A stretch of DNA of 64,000 bases from assembly GCA_003574885.1 (NCBI GenBank), contig PJFC01000002.1, forward strand, positions 1 to 64,000. Reading direction: 5' to 3'. The translations under genes and the position numbers were made by a program. Source of the stretch: Geobacter sp. (GTDB lineage: Bacteria; Desulfobacterota; Desulfuromonadia; Geobacterales; Geobacteraceae). Position 1 is the first letter of the stretch; the number at the start of each line of letters is the position of its first letter. A model generated the notes under the pieces. The model had not been told where the DNA came from and did not search any database. It saw only the letters and a list, made by a program, of their open reading frames with translations. Of this stretch, positions 17,166 through 26,261 are shown one piece after another.

Positions 17166-18321
17166 TTCCCGCCCGCAGAGAATCATGATGGTAGCCGGAG
17201 AGGCTTCCGGCGACCATCATGGTGCCGCAGTAGCCGCCGCCTTGCGAGAACGTCTCGGCGATGTCGATATTTTCGGTATCGGCGGGGTCCGGATGCGCGA
17301 GGCGGGCGTGCGGACCCTGGTTGATGCGGCCGAAATGGCGGTGGTGGGGCTGGTGGAAGTTGTTGCCCATTTCCCGACGATCTATCGTGCCTTTTCACTT
17401 CTGGCGGGTATTCTGAAACGGCAGCCCCCCGACCTGCTGATCCTTATCGACTACCCCGACTTCAACCTGCGGCTTGCAAGGGTGGCGAAAAAGCACGGCG
17501 TCAAGGTGCTCTACTACATCAGCCCCCAGGTCTGGGCCTGGCGCTCCGGGCGTGTGCACACCATAGCCCGGCGCGTCGATCATATGGCTGTAGTCTTCCC
17601 CTTCGAGGTCCCGTTCTACGAACGTGCCGGCGTGCCGGTCACTTTTGTCGGTCATCCGCTTCTCGACTCGGTATGCCCATCTGCTGACCGCTCCGCCCTG
17701 CAACGGGAGTTCGGCCTCGATCCGGCCCGTATGACGGTCGGCCTCTTCCCCGGCAGCAGGCGGAGTGAACTGCGCAGCCTCTTCCCGACCATTCTGGCAA
17801 CAGCCCGCCTGCTACGAGAACGGCATCCCGATCTGCAATTCGTTCTTCCCCTGGCTACCAGCCTGACCCGGGCTGACCTTGAGCCGCAGTTGACCGAAGC
17901 CGGCCTGCCGGTTACGGTGATCCCCAACCGTTCTTACGATGCCATGCTGCTCTGCGACGCCATCGTTACCGTGTCGGGCACCGTCACCCTTGAGATTGCC
18001 CTGATGGGGGTTCCCATGGTCATCATCTACAAGGTATCTCCTTTGACCTACCAGATCGGCATTCGTCTCATCCGGGTCGATCATGTCGGCCTGTGCAACA
18101 TCGTAGCCGGGGAGCGGGTAGTCCCGGAACTGATCCAGCACGACGCGGAACCCGAAAAAATCGCGTCGGAGATTGAAAAGATGCTGGGAGACCGGGAATA
18201 TTCGGCGGTAATGACAGCGAAACTGAAAGGAATTCGCGACAGGTTGGGGAGCGGCGGCTGTTCGCAGCGTGTTGCACAACTGGCGGCGGAAATGCTTTCC
18301 CCTGGAGCTGATATTTCATGA
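17158..18321 (+). CDS. lpxB: Lipid-A-disaccharide synthase
   Basis: GT19 enzyme that joins UDP-diacylglucosamine to lipid X on the inner membrane. The N-terminal VAGEASGDHHGAAVA motif, IDYPDFNLRLA, YYISPQVWAWR and GHPLLD are all present in 387 residues. The TTG at 17158 gives a normal N-terminus (MPDSRPQRIMMVAGEASGD) and overlaps gnnB; the ATG at 17185 would start right at the motif and is less likely. The stop overlaps the msbA ATG by 4 bases (ATGA), indicating translational coupling. Confidence 0.94.
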   Translation: MPDSRPQRIMMVAGEASGDHHGAAVAAALRERLGDVDIFGIGGVRMREAGVRTLVDAAEMAVVGLVEVVAHFPTIYRAFSLLAGILKRQPPDLLILIDYPDFNLRLARVAKKHGVKVLYYISPQVWAWRSGRVHTIARRVDHMAVVFPFEVPFYERAGVPVTFVGHPLLDSVCPSADRSALQREFGLDPARMTVGLFPGSRRSELRSLFPTILATARLLRERHPDLQFVLPLATSLTRADLEPQLTEAGLPVTVIPNRSYDAMLLCDAIVTVSGTVTLEIALMGVPMVIIYKVSPLTYQIGIRLIRVDHVGLCNIVAGERVVPELIQHDAEPEKIASEIEKMLGDREYSAVMTAKLKGIRDRLGSGGCSQRVAQLAAEMLSPGADIS

Positions 18322-20036
18322 GCACATTCAAGCGTCTTTTACTGTACAGCAAACCTTACTGGGGCCGCATACTTATCGCTGCCGCAGGGTCTTCAGCCGT
18401 CGGCGGGTTGGATGCCCTCTTCGCTTACCTGTCCGGCCCTATCGTCAAACAGCTCTTTGCCACCAAAGACTGGTCGCTGCTCCAGCTCCTCCCACTGGTC
18501 ATCATCGGCATTTTTTTGTTCCGCGGGGTTGCGCGCTACGTAAACGATTACTTTATCCGTACCTCGGGGCAGCTGGCCATCCAGGATATCCGTAACGAGC
18601 TTTACCGGAGAAACATGGGGCTTGGCCTCGGCTACTTCAGCCGCAACCAGACCGGTGCGCTCATGTCACGCGTGCTCAATGATGTCAGTCTGATGCAAGA
18701 GGGGGTGGCGAACGTTATCACCGGCCTCTTCCGGGACGGCCTTGGCGCCGTCTTTCTCCTCGGCACGATTTTTTATCTCAACTGGAAACTTGCCATTATC
18801 GCCTTTCTCGTCCTCCCGGCAACAGTCTACCCTGCCCAGAAGATCGGCCGGCGCATAAAGAATGCCGTGCGTCAGAGCCAGGAGAAAATCGGGGATCTCT
18901 CCAGCATCCTCCAGGAGAGTTTCGCCGGCATCAAGGTCGTCAAGGCCTTCAACATGGAAGAACGTGAGATCACCAAGTTCAGCGAGGCCAACAAGGGGTT
19001 CTACTATTTCCTGCGCAAATCGATAAAATACGAAGGGATCGCGGTCCCGGTCATGGAGCTTCTCACCTCTCTGGGGATTGCCGCTGTGGTTTGGGCCAGC
19101 ATCTCCATGATCCGCAAAGGGACCCTGACTCCCGAGGCGTTCCTCTCTTTCATTGCGGCCATGATCTTCCTCTACAATCCGATAAAAAAACTCAACGCCA
19201 CCTTTAATACACTTCAGCGCGCCCTCGCCGCTGCCGGCAGGGTTTTCGAGTCAATGGACCTGGAGCCGGAGATTGTCGATCCACCTTCGCCACTCCTCCT
19301 TGCACGGGCCGAGGGGAGGGTGGAGCTGGCGAATGTATCATTCCGCTATGAAGACGAGTATGTCCTGACCGACGTTTCGCTCCGGGCCGACCGGGGAGAG
19401 ATCGTGGCGCTGGTTGGTCCGTCGGGAGGGGGGAAAAGCACGCTGGTTTCCCTCATCACCAGGTTTTACGACGTCAGCCAGGGCGCAGTCCTCATCGACG
19501 GCATCGATATCCGTTCCCTGCGGCTGAGCGACCTGCTGAACCAGGTCGCTCTCGTCGACCAGGAAACCATCCTGTTCAACGACACCATTGCCAATAACAT
19601 CCGCTACGGCAGGCCAAATGCCGGTGACGCCGAAGTGGAGTCTGCCGCCCGGGCCGCCTTTGCCCATGATTTCATTGCGGAGATGCCTGAAGGGTTCCGG
19701 ACAGGTATCGGCGACCGCGGCGTGCGCCTGTCAGGGGGGCAGCGTCAGCGTATCTGCATTGCCCGCGCCCTGTTGAAGGATGCGCCGATCCTGATCCTGG
19801 ACGAGGCGACGAGCGCCCTGGACACCGAAAGCGAACAGATGGTGCAGAAGGCCCTCAACAACCTGATGAAGAACCGTACGACCTTTGTTATTGCCCACCG
19901 GTTGTCGACCATCGTCAATGCTGACAAGATCGTGGTTCTTGAAAAGGGGAGAATCGCTGAATCGGGTTCCCACAGTGAACTGCTGGCCCGTGACGGCGTC
20001 TACAACAAGCTGTACCAGATGCAGTTCAAGGACTGA
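18318..20036 (+). CDS. msbA: Lipid A export ABC transporter MsbA
   Basis: Homodimeric flippase that moves core-lipid A across the inner membrane. The 572-residue half-transporter has six membrane helices in residues 1-310 and a nucleotide-binding domain with Walker A GPSGGGKST, Q-loop, signature LSGGQRQRICIARAL, Walker B LILDEATSALD and H-loop AHRLST. It lies directly between lpxB and waaA, overlapping lpxB by 4 bases and the next gene by 1, which supports MsbA over a general multidrug exporter. Confidence 0.93.
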   Translation: MSTFKRLLLYSKPYWGRILIAAAGSSAVGGLDALFAYLSGPIVKQLFATKDWSLLQLLPLVIIGIFLFRGVARYVNDYFIRTSGQLAIQDIRNELYRRNMGLGLGYFSRNQTGALMSRVLNDVSLMQEGVANVITGLFRDGLGAVFLLGTIFYLNWKLAIIAFLVLPATVYPAQKIGRRIKNAVRQSQEKIGDLSSILQESFAGIKVVKAFNMEEREITKFSEANKGFYYFLRKSIKYEGIAVPVMELLTSLGIAAVVWASISMIRKGTLTPEAFLSFIAAMIFLYNPIKKLNATFNTLQRALAAAGRVFESMDLEPEIVDPPSPLLLARAEGRVELANVSFRYEDEYVLTDVSLRADRGEIVALVGPSGGGKSTLVSLITRFYDVSQGAVLIDGIDIRSLRLSDLLNQVALVDQETILFNDTIANNIRYGRPNAGDAEVESAARAAFAHDFIAEMPEGFRTGIGDRGVRLSGGQRQRICIARALLKDAPILILDEATSALDTESEQMVQKALNNLMKNRTTFVIAHRLSTIVNADKIVVLEKGRIAESGSHSELLARDGVYNKLYQMQFKD

Positions 20037-20698
20037 TGAAGAACTTTTTCAAGCAGAAGGTGAGGCCCCTTGCCAGCGGTCCTCTGACACGACTTCTTTA
20101 CGTGCTTATCAGGGGGTTGTATGCATCCATGCGGATTCGCGTGATCGGCGCAGAGATTCCCCGCTCCTTTCAGGCCCGCGGCGAAGGGACGATCAATGTC
20201 TTCTGGCATGGCAGAATCCTGCTCGCTGCCCCCATATACACGGGCAAAGGGATTTATATCTTGATCAGCAGGCACGGCGACGGTGAGATAATCGCCAATA
20301 TCATGAAGCTCTTCGGCTTCTCCCTCGTGCGGGGGTCATCGTCGAAGGGGGGGAAGGAAGCGCTGCGTGAGATGGTGCGCCTCTCCCGGGAGAACAAGGA
20401 TATTGCCATCACTCCCGATGGCCCCCGTGGCCCCCGGGAGGAGCTCAAGCCCGGCGTGGCCCAGCTGGGACGCATAACCGGTCGCCCCGTCCTCCCCCTC
20501 GGCTTTTCCGCGTCCCCGTGCTGGCGGCTGCGCAGCTGGGACCGTTTCATGTTCCCCTATCCCTTTTCCCGTGGTGTCTTCGTCTGGGGCGAACCGCTCT
20601 ATTACCGTGAGGGAGAGGATATGGAGGCGTTTCGTCTCCGTATCGAGCTGGCCCTCAAAGATGCAAACGCACGTGCGGACGGTTATTCCCGGACATGA
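20036..20698 (+). CDS. Lysophospholipid acyltransferase-like protein, DUF374 family
   Basis: The 220-residue protein shows a hydrophobic N-terminal stretch, FWHGRI and SRHGDGEIIA (possible catalytic histidine region), RGSSSKGGKEAL and the ITPDGPRGP motif, all marks of DUF374/LPLAT proteins. Overlaps of 1 base with msbA and 4 bases with waaA put it in the lipid A operon. No LpxL/LpxM-type late acyltransferase is seen in the window, so this may be the enzyme that adds a secondary acyl chain; a role in phospholipid remodelling is equally open. Confidence 0.8.
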   Translation: MKNFFKQKVRPLASGPLTRLLYVLIRGLYASMRIRVIGAEIPRSFQARGEGTINVFWHGRILLAAPIYTGKGIYILISRHGDGEIIANIMKLFGFSLVRGSSSKGGKEALREMVRLSRENKDIAITPDGPRGPREELKPGVAQLGRITGRPVLPLGFSASPCWRLRSWDRFMFPYPFSRGVFVWGEPLYYREGEDMEAFRLRIELALKDANARADGYSRT

Positions 20699-21984
20699 TC
20701 TATTTCCTCTATGACATCCTGCTCTGGGTTGCCCTCGTCGGAATCATCCCCTACCATCTCTATCGTTCCGCGAGCCGCGGGAGGCGTGCAGCCTTTGCCG
20801 AGAGGTTTGGCTCGGTCTCGCGGGAGAGAGTGGCCACTCTTGGTGGAAAGGAGATAATCTGGGTCCACGCGGTTTCCGTCGGCGAAACCATGGCGGCCAA
20901 GCCGCTGCTGAAAGCCCTTCGCCAGCGTTTCCCCGAGAAAAAGATCGTCCTGTCCAATGTGACCGAAACCGGTCGGAGCATCGGTGAAAAACTGCCGGAG
21001 GTTGATCTCTGCATCTACCTTCCCTTCGATTACCGGTTTGCCGTACGGCGGGTGCTGCAGGCACTCAGGCCTTCTCTCGTCGTTATCGTCGAGACTGAAA
21101 TCTGGCCTAATTTCCTCCGCACGGCTGCGGAGATGGGAATTCCCTCCGTCATGGTCAATGGCCGCATCTCCGACCGTTCCTTTGGCCGCTATCTCAAACT
21201 CGGCTGGTTTTTCCGTCCCGTTCTCGCCCATTTCTCGGCCCTCTGCATGCAGACCGACGAGGATGCCCGGAGGATCACGGCTATCGGCGCCGCTCCTGCA
21301 CGGGTCCATGTGACGAAAAATCTCAAGTACGATCTCCCGTCGTCTGTCCTTTCCCCGGAGCAGCGATCCTTGCTGAAGAAGGAGTATGGCATCCCCGTTT
21401 CACTGCCGGTCCTGACCGCAGGGAGCACCCATGCCGGTGAAGAGGAGATGGTGCTCGCTGCCTATCGGGCAATCCTGGCGGCCGGGCATGCATGCCTTCT
21501 CATCCTTGTCCCCCGCCACCCCGAACGGGCTCCCCAGGTGGGGGACCTGCTTCGGAAGGATGGGATTCCCTTTACTCTTCGCTCCGAGTTGGAGGGGACG
21601 GGAAAGGATTTCCATGGGGGGGAGGTACTCCTGGTGGATAGGGTAGGGGAGTTGATGCGGCTCTATTCCCTCTCGGACCTAGTGTTCGTCGGAGGGAGCC
21701 TGGTGCCGACCGGCGGGCATAACGTATTGGAACCTGCTTCCCTCGGGGTGCCGGTGGTGTTCGGTCCGCACATGAGCAATTTCCGAGAGATCGCCGCCAT
21801 GATTCTCGAAGCTGGCGGGGGAATCCAGGTGCCAGACGGCACAGAATTGGCTGTAGTTCTGGAAGGGCTCCTGACTGACGGTGAGCGCCGTACCTCCATG
21901 GGGCGCCGGGGGGTTGCGCTCATGGACGAAAACAGGGGTGCAACTGATCGGCATATGGAGATTATCGCTTCACTGTTAAAATGA
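20695..21984 (+). CDS. waaA: 3-deoxy-D-manno-octulosonic acid (Kdo) transferase
   Basis: GT30 enzyme on the cytoplasmic face of the inner membrane; adds one or more Kdo residues to lipid IVA. The 429 residues start with a membrane anchor (YDILLWVALVGIIPYHLY), then WVHAVSVGETMAAKPLL with the catalytic Glu, VVIVETEIWPNFL, and the C-terminal LVFVGGSLVPTGGHNVLEP motif. How many Kdo units it adds cannot be read from the sequence. Its ATG overlaps the previous stop by 4 bases. Confidence 0.94.
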   Translation: MIYFLYDILLWVALVGIIPYHLYRSASRGRRAAFAERFGSVSRERVATLGGKEIIWVHAVSVGETMAAKPLLKALRQRFPEKKIVLSNVTETGRSIGEKLPEVDLCIYLPFDYRFAVRRVLQALRPSLVVIVETEIWPNFLRTAAEMGIPSVMVNGRISDRSFGRYLKLGWFFRPVLAHFSALCMQTDEDARRITAIGAAPARVHVTKNLKYDLPSSVLSPEQRSLLKKEYGIPVSLPVLTAGSTHAGEEEMVLAAYRAILAAGHACLLILVPRHPERAPQVGDLLRKDGIPFTLRSELEGTGKDFHGGEVLLVDRVGELMRLYSLSDLVFVGGSLVPTGGHNVLEPASLGVPVVFGPHMSNFREIAAMILEAGGGIQVPDGTELAVVLEGLLTDGERRTSMGRRGVALMDENRGATDRHMEIIASLLK

Positions 21985-21989
21985 GAGTG

Positions 21990-22170
21990 TGAGGGGTAAG
22001 TGCCCTGTTCCGCTCAGAGCCCCCTCGTTCCGCCGCTATACGGCTCATTTCGCTCCGGCCAATCAACTCGCCCTGAAGGGCTCGAACGCGATTGGCCGAC
22101 TTTGCTCCATTTCGCCTACACCGGCTGGAACTCGGGCGCATTCGCTCCACAGAACACTTACCCTCACAGG
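21990..22170. repeat. Palindromic intergenic element between waaA and lpxK
   Basis: Outer arms GTGAGGGGTAAGTG (about 21998-22011) and CACTTACCCTCAC (about 22155-22167) are complementary apart from one extra base. A central part pairs GGCCAATC with GATTGGCC, with GCCCT-GA-AGGGC inside. The 200-base gap has no supported gene; the lpxK frame extends through it without a family match. Confidence 0.6.
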
Positions 22171-22184
22171 TTCAGGGAAAACGT

Positions 22185-23261
22185 ATGTCAGGATATGAAC
22201 AGTATTTCCGCGAGCTGGTGGACGGAAAACGGGAAAAGCTCGGGGATCGGCTGCTGCTTGGGTGCCTGAAGTTTCTCTCCCGCTTCTACTCCCTTGCGCT
22301 CAGGCTGCGGGCCTTTGCCTACAGTGTAAGGCTGCTGCGCTCTCGCAGGCTACCACGACCGGTTATCTCGGTCGGCAACCTGACGGTTGGGGGAACGGGT
22401 AAGACCCCCATGGTCGCCTGGCTCGCCAGTTATCTCATGGGGAAGGGGAAGCGGGTCGTTGTCCTTTCCCGCGGCTACGGGGGGAGCGCCCGCGGAGACA
22501 TCCGGCTGGTTTCCGACGGGGCAACCATTTTTCTCTCCCCCGAAGAAGCGGGGGATGAACCGGTTCTCCTGGCGAAAACCGTTGCCGGTCTTGCGGTTGT
22601 CATCGGAGCCGACCGTTACCGGGCGGGGATATATGCCCTCGAAACCCTCAAACCCGATATCTTCATCCTCGACGACGGTTTTCAGCATATACGACTGCAG
22701 AGAGACCTGAACGTCCTGCTCGTTGACAGTCGGCACCCCTTCGGTAACAACTTTACCCTTCCTGCCGGACTGCTGCGGGAACCTGTCTCTGCGGCCTGTC
22801 GGGCTGACGTTGTCGTAGCCACCCGCGCTGCCTCGGGTAGGAGCATTGAGAATCCCGTTCCCGGCAAGCCGTTCGCCATGGCCGCCCATACCCTCGTGGG
22901 GATGATGCCTCTGGAGGGGGGGGGGACGCTTGCCCCCTTTTCCCGGCTGAAGGGGATGCGGGTCATGGCCTTTTCGGGAATTGCCGATCCGGGCTCGTTC
23001 TTCGATGCTCTCGAGCGTGAGGGGGTTCCTCTTGTTGCCACCCTCGCTTTCCCCGACCACTCGACGTACGGGGACGAAGAGCTGGCTGCCATTTGCAGGC
23101 TCCGTGATACGTCTCAAAGTGCCATTCTGATTACGACAGGGAAAGATGCGGTCAAACTCGCTCAATTCAAAGAACGACTCGGTCCCTGTGTCGTCGCGTC
23201 CCTCCGAATGACTTTTTTCGATGCACGGCCTCTGGAGCATGCGATTGAGAAATTGCTTTAA
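22185..23261 (+). CDS. lpxK: Tetraacyldisaccharide 4'-kinase
   Basis: Phosphorylates the 4' position of the lipid A disaccharide at the inner membrane. The 358 residues include a membrane-associated N-terminus (LLLGCLKFLSRFYSLAL), the Walker A-like GNLTVGGTGKTPMVAWLA, ILDDGFQHIRLQRDLNVLLVD and the C-terminal TTGKDAVKL. The ATG at 22185 (MSGYEQYF) is preferred over an in-frame start at 22092 because the extra 31 residues fall in the palindromic repeat. AGGGAA is a weak ribosome binding site. Confidence 0.93.
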   Translation: MSGYEQYFRELVDGKREKLGDRLLLGCLKFLSRFYSLALRLRAFAYSVRLLRSRRLPRPVISVGNLTVGGTGKTPMVAWLASYLMGKGKRVVVLSRGYGGSARGDIRLVSDGATIFLSPEEAGDEPVLLAKTVAGLAVVIGADRYRAGIYALETLKPDIFILDDGFQHIRLQRDLNVLLVDSRHPFGNNFTLPAGLLREPVSAACRADVVVATRAASGRSIENPVPGKPFAMAAHTLVGMMPLEGGGTLAPFSRLKGMRVMAFSGIADPGSFFDALEREGVPLVATLAFPDHSTYGDEELAAICRLRDTSQSAILITTGKDAVKLAQFKERLGPCVVASLRMTFFDARPLEHAIEKLL

Positions 23262-23324
23262 GTTGCCGGCGTTGTTGTGGCATCATAAACTTTAATTCAA
23301 TGCGACAATTGGGAGAAATAGATC

Positions 23325-23498
23325 ATGGCACTATCCAGGGAACTTCTTGCTATTCTCGCCTGTCCCGGATGTAAGGGTGAGGTCATGCTGCTTGAGGACG
23401 AGTCGGGGCTGGTCTGTCCGACATGCCGCTTGAAGTATCCGGTGCGTGACGGTATTCCGGTGATGCTGGTTGATGAGGCGGAAAAGATCAGTGAATAG
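23325..23498 (+). CDS. Trm112 family protein, YcaR-like
   Basis: A 57-residue protein (starts MALSRELLAILACPGC, ends DEAEKISE). It carries two CxxC pairs, CPGC and CPTC, that should bind one zinc ion, and the family ending YPVRDGIPVML. GGGAGAA is 8 bases before the ATG. In Escherichia coli the homologue ycaR also follows lpxK. The family activates methyltransferases in other organisms; its role next to lipid A genes is unknown. Confidence 0.9.
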   Translation: MALSRELLAILACPGCKGEVMLLEDESGLVCPTCRLKYPVRDGIPVMLVDEAEKISE

Positions 23499-23504
23499 TA
23501 AAAA

Positions 23505-24593
23505 GTGAAAAGTGAAAAGCAGAAAAATATACTGGTGTTGCGGTACCGCTTCATCGGTGACACGATCCTGACGGTCCCCTTTCTGCGCAACCTGCGCAGG
23601 GCCGAGCCGGACGCGTATATCGCCTGGGTGGTGGCTCCCGGTTCGTCGGAGGTCGTTAAAGGCATTCCCTATGTGGATGAGCTTATCTCCTGGGATCCGG
23701 TCACCATACATGCCGACAGCCGCGGGACACACCGGACACTGGCCGCCAAACTCGCCTTTATACGGGAGTTGCGAGCGAAGAGGTTCGACAAGGTCTATCT
23801 GCTCAAACGCTCGTTTTCCAGTGCCATTATCGCCTGGCTGACCGGTGCGCCTGAACGGGTCGGTTTCGATACGGAGGGACGCGGGTTTCTCCTCACCACG
23901 CGGGTACCGTACCGGCATGACAGGCATGAGGTGCAGAACTTTCTCGATGTTCTGCGGGCTGACGGGGTGAGGGTGGAGGACGACCACCTGGAGGCATGGC
24001 TTTCACCTGAGGAGGAGCGCTTTGCCGATGAGTACCTGGCAGCCTGTGGAGTTTCCCCCGATGAACCGCTTATGGCGATCCATCCCTTTGCCGCCAATCA
24101 GATCCGGGCGTGGCACGAGGACAACTTTGTCGAGGTAGCCAACCGGCTCCAGCAACTCCACGGGGGGAGAATCATCCTCTTTGGCGGGGGAAGGGACGGC
24201 GATATCGCTGCTCAGCTACGTGAGAGGATATCCCCCGAACCGGTCATGGCTGTGGGGACCACCACGCTTCGCCAGACCATGGCGCTCCTTGCGCGTTGCA
24301 AAATTCTCGTCTGCAACGACAGCGGGATCATGCATCTGGGTGCAGCCATCGGAGTGCCGCTCGTAGCGATTTTCGGTCCCCAGTCACCGGTAAAGTTCGG
24401 CCCGTGGGGAAAGGGCTGCCGGGTTGTGTACAGTGAATTCCCCTGCAGTCCCTGCAAACAGAAATTTTTCACCGAATGCAAACCGTCACCGCGGGGAAAG
24501 CCGGAATGCGTCGAGAGCATCACGGTACGGCGGGTGATGGACGAGATCGAGATTTTGGTGGGAGGAACGCTGCGTGTCCGTGAAAAAGCCTAG
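23505..24593 (+). CDS. Glycosyltransferase family 9 (heptosyltransferase-type)
   Basis: LPS heptosyltransferase-like enzyme (362 residues), probably adding a core heptose from ADP-heptose at the inner face of the inner membrane. The N-terminal ILVLRYRFIGDTILTVPFL and the C-terminal NDSGIMHLGAAIGVPLVAIFGP motifs are characteristic. A short cysteine-containing tail (CSPCKQKFFTEC) is common in this group. The start is taken as the GTG at 23505, but there is no ribosome binding site because the gap is the GTGAAAAGTG simple repeat. It overlaps the next gene by 20 bases. Confidence 0.87.
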   Translation: MKSEKQKNILVLRYRFIGDTILTVPFLRNLRRAEPDAYIAWVVAPGSSEVVKGIPYVDELISWDPVTIHADSRGTHRTLAAKLAFIRELRAKRFDKVYLLKRSFSSAIIAWLTGAPERVGFDTEGRGFLLTTRVPYRHDRHEVQNFLDVLRADGVRVEDDHLEAWLSPEEERFADEYLAACGVSPDEPLMAIHPFAANQIRAWHEDNFVEVANRLQQLHGGRIILFGGGRDGDIAAQLRERISPEPVMAVGTTTLRQTMALLARCKILVCNDSGIMHLGAAIGVPLVAIFGPQSPVKFGPWGKGCRVVYSEFPCSPCKQKFFTECKPSPRGKPECVESITVRRVMDEIEILVGGTLRVREKA

Positions 24594-25344
24594 TATTTCT
24601 GCGTTCGTCATTACCAAGAACGAAGCTGCAAAGATCGGCGCATGTCTCGATTCACTGGAGTGGGTCGACGAAATTGTTGTTGTTGATGATTTTAGCACTG
24701 ACGCCACTCCTGACATCTGTCGTAATAAAAACGTGTCATTCCACCAAAATGCGTTCACCGGGTTCCGGGATCAGAAACGCTTTGCCATGTCTCGGACCGC
24801 CCATGACTGGGTTCTTGAAATCGATGCCGATGAGCGGGTATCCCCCGCAATGCGTCAAAGCATCGAGGACCTTACTGTTGATGATTTCGATACGGTTTCC
24901 TGTTTCGAGTTCAGACGGATTACCAATTTTTGGGGGAAATGGATCAGGCATGCTTCCCTTTATCCGGATTATAAGGGGCGTCTTTACCATAAACGGCGGG
25001 GGGAGTGGAGCGAGGCGAACATCCATGAGCGCTTTATCCCATCGGGAAGAACGAAGCGGGTCGCCGCGGACATCATCCATGATCAGGACCTTGATATCTG
25101 TTCCTACTTCAAACGTACTGTTCGTTATGGTGAGATGTCAGCCCTCGAACTCTTTGCACGAGGCAAGAGAGCTTGCTGGCTGCATCTGACACTTCGACCT
25201 CTTTATACGTTCTTCTACAGGTTTGTTGTGCGGCTTGGTTTTCTGGAGGGAATGCCGGGGTTCGTCATATCCGTCATGGGGTCGGTCGGGACTTTTGTCA
25301 AGTATGCGAAACTGTTCGAGTTGCAAATAAAAATCAAGACCTGA
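24574..25344 (+). CDS. Glycosyltransferase family 2, WaaE/LgtF-like
   Basis: The 256-residue GT-A enzyme has the N-terminal ISAFVITKNEAAKIGACLDSL and EIVVVDDFSTD, and the DxD-like LEIDADERVS motif typical of LPS core beta-1,4-glucosyltransferases of the WaaE/LgtF group. That group adds glucose to the first core heptose, which fits its place between GT9 heptosyltransferase genes. The GTG at 24574 is chosen because GGGAGG stands about 8 bases upstream. Confidence 0.86.
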   Translation: MSVKKPSISAFVITKNEAAKIGACLDSLEWVDEIVVVDDFSTDATPDICRNKNVSFHQNAFTGFRDQKRFAMSRTAHDWVLEIDADERVSPAMRQSIEDLTVDDFDTVSCFEFRRITNFWGKWIRHASLYPDYKGRLYHKRRGEWSEANIHERFIPSGRTKRVAADIIHDQDLDICSYFKRTVRYGEMSALELFARGKRACWLHLTLRPLYTFFYRFVVRLGFLEGMPGFVISVMGSVGTFVKYAKLFELQIKIKT

Positions 25345-25394
25345 AAGTTGACTTGAGAGCGAATACTTGCACTATCGAGAATGGAGAACGTTGA

Positions 25395-26261
25395 ATGAAT
25401 GTTTCTGTTATTGTGCCGACCTATAACAGACCTCAGGAATTGCAACTCTGTCTTTTCAGTCTTGCCGCCCAATCGGTTCTTCCGGACGAGGTGCTGATCG
25501 CCGACGATGGCAGCAAAGACGAGACACGCCAGATGGTAGAACAGTTCAGAAACTCCGGGAATTGCCCCTTTGCGCTCAAGCATATCTGGCAGGAAGACAG
25601 CGGATTTCGAAAACCGCGCATCCTCAACGAGACTGTCCGGAATGCTTCCGGTGAGTATCTGATATTTATGGATGGCGACTGCATGGCTCATAGGGAGTTC
25701 GTCCGTTCCCACCTTCTCTATGCGGAACCTGAAGCAATGCTGGGGGGGAAGCGTGTCGATGTGGGCACAAAGCTGTCACGTCGCCTGCTGGAAAAGCAGC
25801 AGATCCTCAATTCCCTGACCTTCCAGCTGCTCTGGAGTTCGGTTGCCGGAGACTCCAGAAAGGTGGAGGAATCCCTGCGTGTTGAGTCGTCATTTTTGCG
25901 CCGCTTGCTGCATCGTGACCTGATCAGAGATGACGGCATATGGGGCTGCAATTTTAGTGTCCACAAGGATCTTTTTTATGCCATCAACGGCTGCGACGAG
26001 GATTTTCAGGACGGGTCGATTGAGGATAACGATCTTGGCATCAGAGTGCTCAACAACGGGGGAAAGCTTAAGTCTGTACGTGCATTGGCCGTGGTTTTCC
26101 ACCTCTGGCATCCATCCTCGTGGAGTTTTCACAACGAGAAATATCTCCACAACATGAACATTCTCCAGCAACGGATTGATCGCAAGGAAGCGAGATGCGT
26201 ACATGGTATCCAGATGTTCCAACATCGGAACACATGTGCGAATGGACGTCTAAACCTATGA
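25395..26261 (+). CDS. Glycosyltransferase family 2
   Basis: GT-A fold enzyme of 288 residues: VSVIVPTYNRPQELQLCL, a DDGSKDETR motif and the metal-binding FMDGDC in the N-terminal half; the ED-type segment (SIEDNDLGIRVL) in the C-terminal half. The layout resembles chondroitin-polymerase-like GT2 proteins. Sugar and acceptor are unknown; core assembly is inferred from the neighbours. GGAG lies 7 bases before the ATG. Confidence 0.84.
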   Translation: MNVSVIVPTYNRPQELQLCLFSLAAQSVLPDEVLIADDGSKDETRQMVEQFRNSGNCPFALKHIWQEDSGFRKPRILNETVRNASGEYLIFMDGDCMAHREFVRSHLLYAEPEAMLGGKRVDVGTKLSRRLLEKQQILNSLTFQLLWSSVAGDSRKVEESLRVESSFLRRLLHRDLIRDDGIWGCNFSVHKDLFYAINGCDEDFQDGSIEDNDLGIRVLNNGGKLKSVRALAVVFHLWHPSSWSFHNEKYLHNMNILQQRIDRKEARCVHGIQMFQHRNTCANGRLNL

